Positions 61,127 through 64,000 of a DNA stretch of 64,000 nt are shown here, piece after piece; position 1 is the first letter of the stretch; the number at the start of each line of letters is the position of its first letter. Where the stretch lies: positions 186,001 to 250,000 of the forward strand of contig NZ_JNYZ01000020.1 in NCBI RefSeq assembly GCF_000717335.1, read 5' to 3'. The position numbers and the translations under genes were made by a program. The notes beneath the pieces were generated by a model. It was given only the letters and a program-made list of their open reading frames with translations. It was not told the DNA's origin and did not search any database. Origin of the DNA: Amycolatopsis jejuensis (lineage in GTDB: Bacteria; Actinomycetota; Actinomycetes; Mycobacteriales; Pseudonocardiaceae).

Positions 61127-61656
61127 GCAGCCCAGACACCGGCCATGATGTTCAACCACACGACCTGGACAACCTCGGCCCGCGTCCTCAGGCTGAGGAG
61201 AATTCCCCGCTCGCACCGATCATCGCAGCGCTGACACCGGATATTCGCGAGCACGGCCGCGGTTCATCCACCGGCCCTCTTCCCATGGCCGTACCGAGAA
61301 GCGATCTTTGCAAATCCTCCATTGTCTATGCATTATGCCGCCTCGACGATTCGGGGCGATTTCACGATCAGAGCATTATCAACGCCGTATCCTGGCGCTC
61401 TGGCGAACGCCTTCGAGCTGAACTCATTCACGGTGTTGCTGTGCTCATTCCATCGGGCCAGGGACCATTGATCGTGACACGGCGCAGGAGCGTTGCGCTC
61501 CCGTCCTATGCACGTAAGCACTTGGATCTTGCACCGAAAGACAAAGCCTTGCTGGCCGCGGCACCAAAATCGCGGGCCGTCATTGTTTACCCGCTCTCGG
61601 CGATCGACGCGATGATCTCCCACTATCACGCAGACCAAGACAGCCGGCAATCATGA
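61117..61656 (+). CDS. AbrB/SpoVT-like DNA-binding protein, right copy, 179 aa
   Basis: Homologous to the protein at 31206-31661 over its C-terminal 110 residues (CRLDDSGRFHDQSIINAVSW; VALPSYARKHLDLAPKDKAL; LAAAPKSRAVIVYPLSAIDA). The N-terminal 60 residues are a polar extension of unknown role. ATG 61117 and 61123 are both possible starts. The TGA overlaps the recombinase ATG (ATGA). Being paired with a recombinase at both island ends is the strongest clue to its role. Confidence 0.7.
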   Translation: MSMSSPDTGHDVQPHDLDNLGPRPQAEENSPLAPIIAALTPDIREHGRGSSTGPLPMAVPRSDLCKSSIVYALCRLDDSGRFHDQSIINAVSWRSGERLRAELIHGVAVLIPSGQGPLIVTRRRSVALPSYARKHLDLAPKDKALLAAAPKSRAVIVYPLSAIDAMISHYHADQDSRQS

Positions 61657-62696
61657 GCACCGATATCGACCCCGCTCAAATTCGGCGATCGCATTCAGAC
61701 GATCTCTCCACCGCGCAGCTGCTGCTTCAACGGCTGAACGTATCTCCGCTTGAATTGACTACAACTCACTCACTGAAGCACGTTCCCACATTCGCCGAGT
61801 ACGTTCCCGTCGTTGCCGCCACGGTATCTCCAAGCTCCGAAAACACGTGGCGGCACTACTGGGCCGTGCTGGTCGACGAGCGGGGTGGCACGAGGCTCGA
61901 CGAACCGACCGCCTCCGACCTCGGCACGCTGGCCAACATTGTCCAGCAGAAGGCCGCCCGCCGAGGAAATTCCCGAGATGGACAAGGCGCGAAGTCGACA
62001 TTTGTCGATGCCGTCCGGGTCCTCTACAACCAGGCGGTCTATGACAAGCTCATCGAGGCGAACGCCAATCCGGCTGCCCACCTCAAACGGCCTCGCCGGC
62101 ATCGGAGTCTCCGCCGAGCGTTGTCCCATCGCCAACTCTGCGACATCAATCACGTCGCGACCACGACGGGGAACGATCCACATCTCGATGCGCTCTTGAT
62201 CCGGCTCCACACCGAAACGGCGTGCCGCCGGGGCGGAGCACTCGCGTTGCGCCCGATCGATCTCAACCACGTGGACTACACGATCCGGCTTCGCGAGAAG
62301 GGTGGCACGACCCGAGAGCAGCCCATTTCGCCGACTCTCATGACCGCCCTGACCGACCACACGACACACCGAAACCCCGCCGGGACTGATGTTGATCGGC
62401 TCCTGCGCACTCGCACGGGAACACCCATGCAGCACGCCCGGTACGACGCCCTCTGGGCCCGGCTCGGCCGCCATCTCCCGTGGATCAATGCGGCCGGGGT
62501 CACCGCGCACTGGCTCCGCTACACCACGCTGACCTGGGTCGAGCGCAACTTCGGCTACGCCGTCGCCGCCGCCTACGCCGGACATGCCGCCGGCTTCCAG
62601 ACCGGAACAACCCTGACCTACGTGTCGGCGACGATCGAGGAACTCGCAACAGCGCTCGCTGCCCTGACCGGCGAACCGCATCCCCTCGCAGCTTGA
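61653..62696 (+). CDS. Tyrosine recombinase/integrase, right copy, intact, 347 aa
   Basis: All catalytic residues are visible: Arg192 (ETACRRGGALALR), Lys216 (LREKG), His286-x-x-Arg289 (HWLRYTT), His311 (AGHAAG) and Tyr323 (TLTYVSAT). The N-terminal 170 residues form the arm and core-binding part (TWRHYWAVLVDERGG). The closest relative seen is the broken left copy. It ends about 300 bases before the right direct repeat, the usual distance for an integrase and its attachment site. Confidence 0.9.
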   Translation: MSTDIDPAQIRRSHSDDLSTAQLLLQRLNVSPLELTTTHSLKHVPTFAEYVPVVAATVSPSSENTWRHYWAVLVDERGGTRLDEPTASDLGTLANIVQQKAARRGNSRDGQGAKSTFVDAVRVLYNQAVYDKLIEANANPAAHLKRPRRHRSLRRALSHRQLCDINHVATTTGNDPHLDALLIRLHTETACRRGGALALRPIDLNHVDYTIRLREKGGTTREQPISPTLMTALTDHTTHRNPAGTDVDRLLRTRTGTPMQHARYDALWARLGRHLPWINAAGVTAHWLRYTTLTWVERNFGYAVAAAYAGHAAGFQTGTTLTYVSATIEELATALAALTGEPHPLAA

Positions 62697-62988
62697 CCAT
62701 CCACGGCACCGTGCATGCGCGCCACAGCTGCGAGGTCGCGCACGCCGGGGTTGGCTCGCCTCGAGGTCACCAATAAACGACCCGGCCGATCAAGCTCGGC
62801 GGAGACCCGATCCGCCGACTCGGTTCCGCGAGAACATCCGATGATTAGGTGCTGCGCGCTCGCAGCGGCCCGTCATCCTGCCGCCGGCACAGCCCGCTGA
62901 TCAGCCGGGTCCGATCCCCGAACGAGCCATATTCCGGATCTCTCGCCGAGACCGGTCGGTAGAGTTCTCGGTATGACATCCCCAGTTG
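62697..62988. other. Region between right recombinase and right repeat
   Basis: About 290 bases without a recognisable gene. It would correspond to the attachment-site arm region of an integrative element. I found no long inverted repeats in it. Confidence 0.45.
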
Positions 62989-63029
62989 CGGGATCTATCA
63001 CCCGTTCAGTCGGCAAAGCAAGCGCTTAG
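62989..63029 (+). repeat. Right island direct repeat (putative att site)
   Basis: Bases 63001-63026 match 31047-31072 exactly and in the same orientation; the preceding 12 bases match in nine positions. It lies just outside the right recombinase pair and 57 bases before a TetR start. Recombination between the two copies would excise 31,954 bases. Confidence 0.85.
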
Positions 63030-63085
63030 ACTAGCGGTGACGGGCGGGACCACCGGCCGGCGCGGACTGGAGGAGGATCGCCCGG

Positions 63086-63691
63086 ATGAGCACGCTCTCG
63101 GCAGACCTGTGGCCCGACGTGCAGCCCGAGACCGCGCGCCGGCTCATGCTCGCCGGGGTGGAATCGTTTGCCGAGCGGGGGTATCACGCCACCACCACGC
63201 GGGACATCGCCGGGGCGGCCGGGATGAGCCCGGCTGCCTTGTATGTGCATTTTCCGTCCAAGGCCGCGCTGCTGTTCGAGATCAGCCGGAACGGGCACGA
63301 GCAGACGCTCGCCCTGGTCGAGAACGTGCTGGCGCATACGAGCGACCCGGTCGAGCGGATGCGGTCGCTGGTGCAGGACTTCGTCGCCTGGCACGCGCGG
63401 CGGCACATGGTCGCGCGGGTCGTGCAGTACGAGCTCAATGCGCTCCCGGAGCAGGAGTACAAGGTCGTCTCGCAGTTGCGGCGGCGGATCGAGCAGCTCG
63501 TGCGCGAGGTGATCGAGCAGGGCATCGGGTCGGGTGCGTTCACCGCGTCCGACGCCGGGATTGCCGGGATCGCCGTGCTGTCGCTCGGGGTCGACGTGGC
63601 GCGCTGGTACAGCGAGCGGACCAAGCAGACGCCGCAGGAGCTCGGCAAGGAGTACAGCGAGCTGGTGCTGCGCATGCTCGGCGCGGGGTAA
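63086..63691 (+). CDS. TetR-family regulator, 201 aa
   Basis: Typical TetR N-terminus (FAERGYHATTTRDIAGAAGM, then SPAALYVHFPSKAALLFEI, about 28-68) with a KstR2/FadR-like C-terminal domain. It is the first gene outside the island on the right. The repeat lies inside its promoter region, so integration may alter its expression. Confidence 0.93.
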   Translation: MSTLSADLWPDVQPETARRLMLAGVESFAERGYHATTTRDIAGAAGMSPAALYVHFPSKAALLFEISRNGHEQTLALVENVLAHTSDPVERMRSLVQDFVAWHARRHMVARVVQYELNALPEQEYKVVSQLRRRIEQLVREVIEQGIGSGAFTASDAGIAGIAVLSLGVDVARWYSERTKQTPQELGKEYSELVLRMLGAG

Positions 63692-63734
63692 CGCAAACTC
63701 AGCGAGACCTGCAGCTGCAAAAAGGGGCGAAACC

Positions 63735-64000
63735 TCAGGCCCCCGCAGCGCGGGAGAACCGCTCCGCGATCCGCCCGAGCCGTTCCACCAGGCCCGGCGG
63801 GGCGTCCTCCACCACGAAATCGAAGTCCCACTGCGCGAGGTAGAACGGGACGAAGTCGAGGTTGTTCGCGCCGGTGCGGAGGCGGCAGGTGTGCTCGTCG
63901 ATCGGCTCGACCACGCCTGACGTGGGCGAAACGCGCGCGGCCAGCACCTCCGCCGAGGCCGACACTCGCAGGGTGATCTGGTGCGGGTACGGCGCGGTCG
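63735..64000 (-). CDS. WYL-domain (YafY-type) regulator, C-terminal part, cut by window edge
   Basis: The frame reads from the window edge APYPHQITLRVSASAEVL, then CRLRTGANNLDFVPFYLAQW, then DFDFVVEDAPPGLVERLGRI. This is the WYL C-terminal extension of YafY-type regulators. The DNA-binding and WYL cores lie beyond base 64000. It converges with the TetR gene. Confidence 0.85.
   Translation of the reverse strand, partial: TAPYPHQITLRVSASAEVLAARVSPTSGVVEPIDEHTCRLRTGANNLDFVPFYLAQWDFDFVVEDAPPGLVERLGRIAERFSRAAGA

Overview
The window is high-GC actinobacterial DNA. GTG and TTG starts, four-base stop/start overlaps, dense TetR/LysR/AraC/PucR/Lrp regulators and many CoA-dependent catabolic genes suggest a soil actinomycete, probably of the Pseudonocardiales (Amycolatopsis-like). 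The genus is an inference. No ribosomal or housekeeping genes are present, so this is accessory catabolic territory.

1-18.6 kb is a catabolic region. A three-component Rieske oxygenase system (oxygenase, 3Fe-4S ferredoxin, ferredoxin reductase cut by the left edge) is divergent from a LysR regulator, followed by a nucleobase-type (NCS2) permease. Next come a plus-strand operon (SMP-30 lactonase, crotonase lacking both canonical glutamates, ADP-forming acyl-CoA synthetase) and a minus-strand operon (NitT/TauT-type ABC transporter, thioesterase, FAD oxidoreductase, TetR). A second plus-strand operon holds a quinone-oxidoreductase-type MDR and two CaiB/BaiF CoA-transferases. The two plus-strand operons share an operator-like element.

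18.7-31 kb holds a large secreted subtilisin-like protease, an arsenic pair (ArsR-ArsN fusion divergent from an ArsO-like flavoprotein around a perfect inverted repeat), and a 2-oxoacid:ferredoxin oxidoreductase. Upstream of that is a decayed aminotransferase that has lost its PLP lysine, divergent from an Lrp regulator; two matching 38-bp modules lie in the intergenic space.

31-63 kb looks like a 32-kb genomic island. A 26-bp perfect direct repeat (31047 and 63001) bounds it, and just inside each repeat lies an AbrB/SpoVT-like gene overlapping a tyrosine recombinase gene. The left recombinase has one in-frame amber codon; the right one is intact. Inside the left end is an older scar: the 3' half of tRNA-Pro with its terminator, and an integrase N-terminal fragment. 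The cargo includes xsc and pta (sulfoacetaldehyde to acetyl-CoA plus sulfite), an HIBADH-type dehydrogenase, a small ferritin-like di-iron protein with a Rieske ferredoxin and a fused ETF beta-alpha protein, a PucR-type regulator, and an AhpD/YdhR/TrxR/Trx redox group. It also carries AraC plus aldehyde dehydrogenase, and a six-gene operon (acyl-CoA ligase, DUF35, thiolase-like aldolase, amidohydrolase, zinc alcohol dehydrogenase, TauE-type exporter) with a divergent AAHS transporter and TetR. I read this as an organosulfonate or sulfonated-acid degradation island. The 58.8-61.1 kb stretch holds decaying genes (cupin, truncated TetR, KASIII-like). Beyond 63 kb are a TetR gene and the end of a WYL-domain gene.
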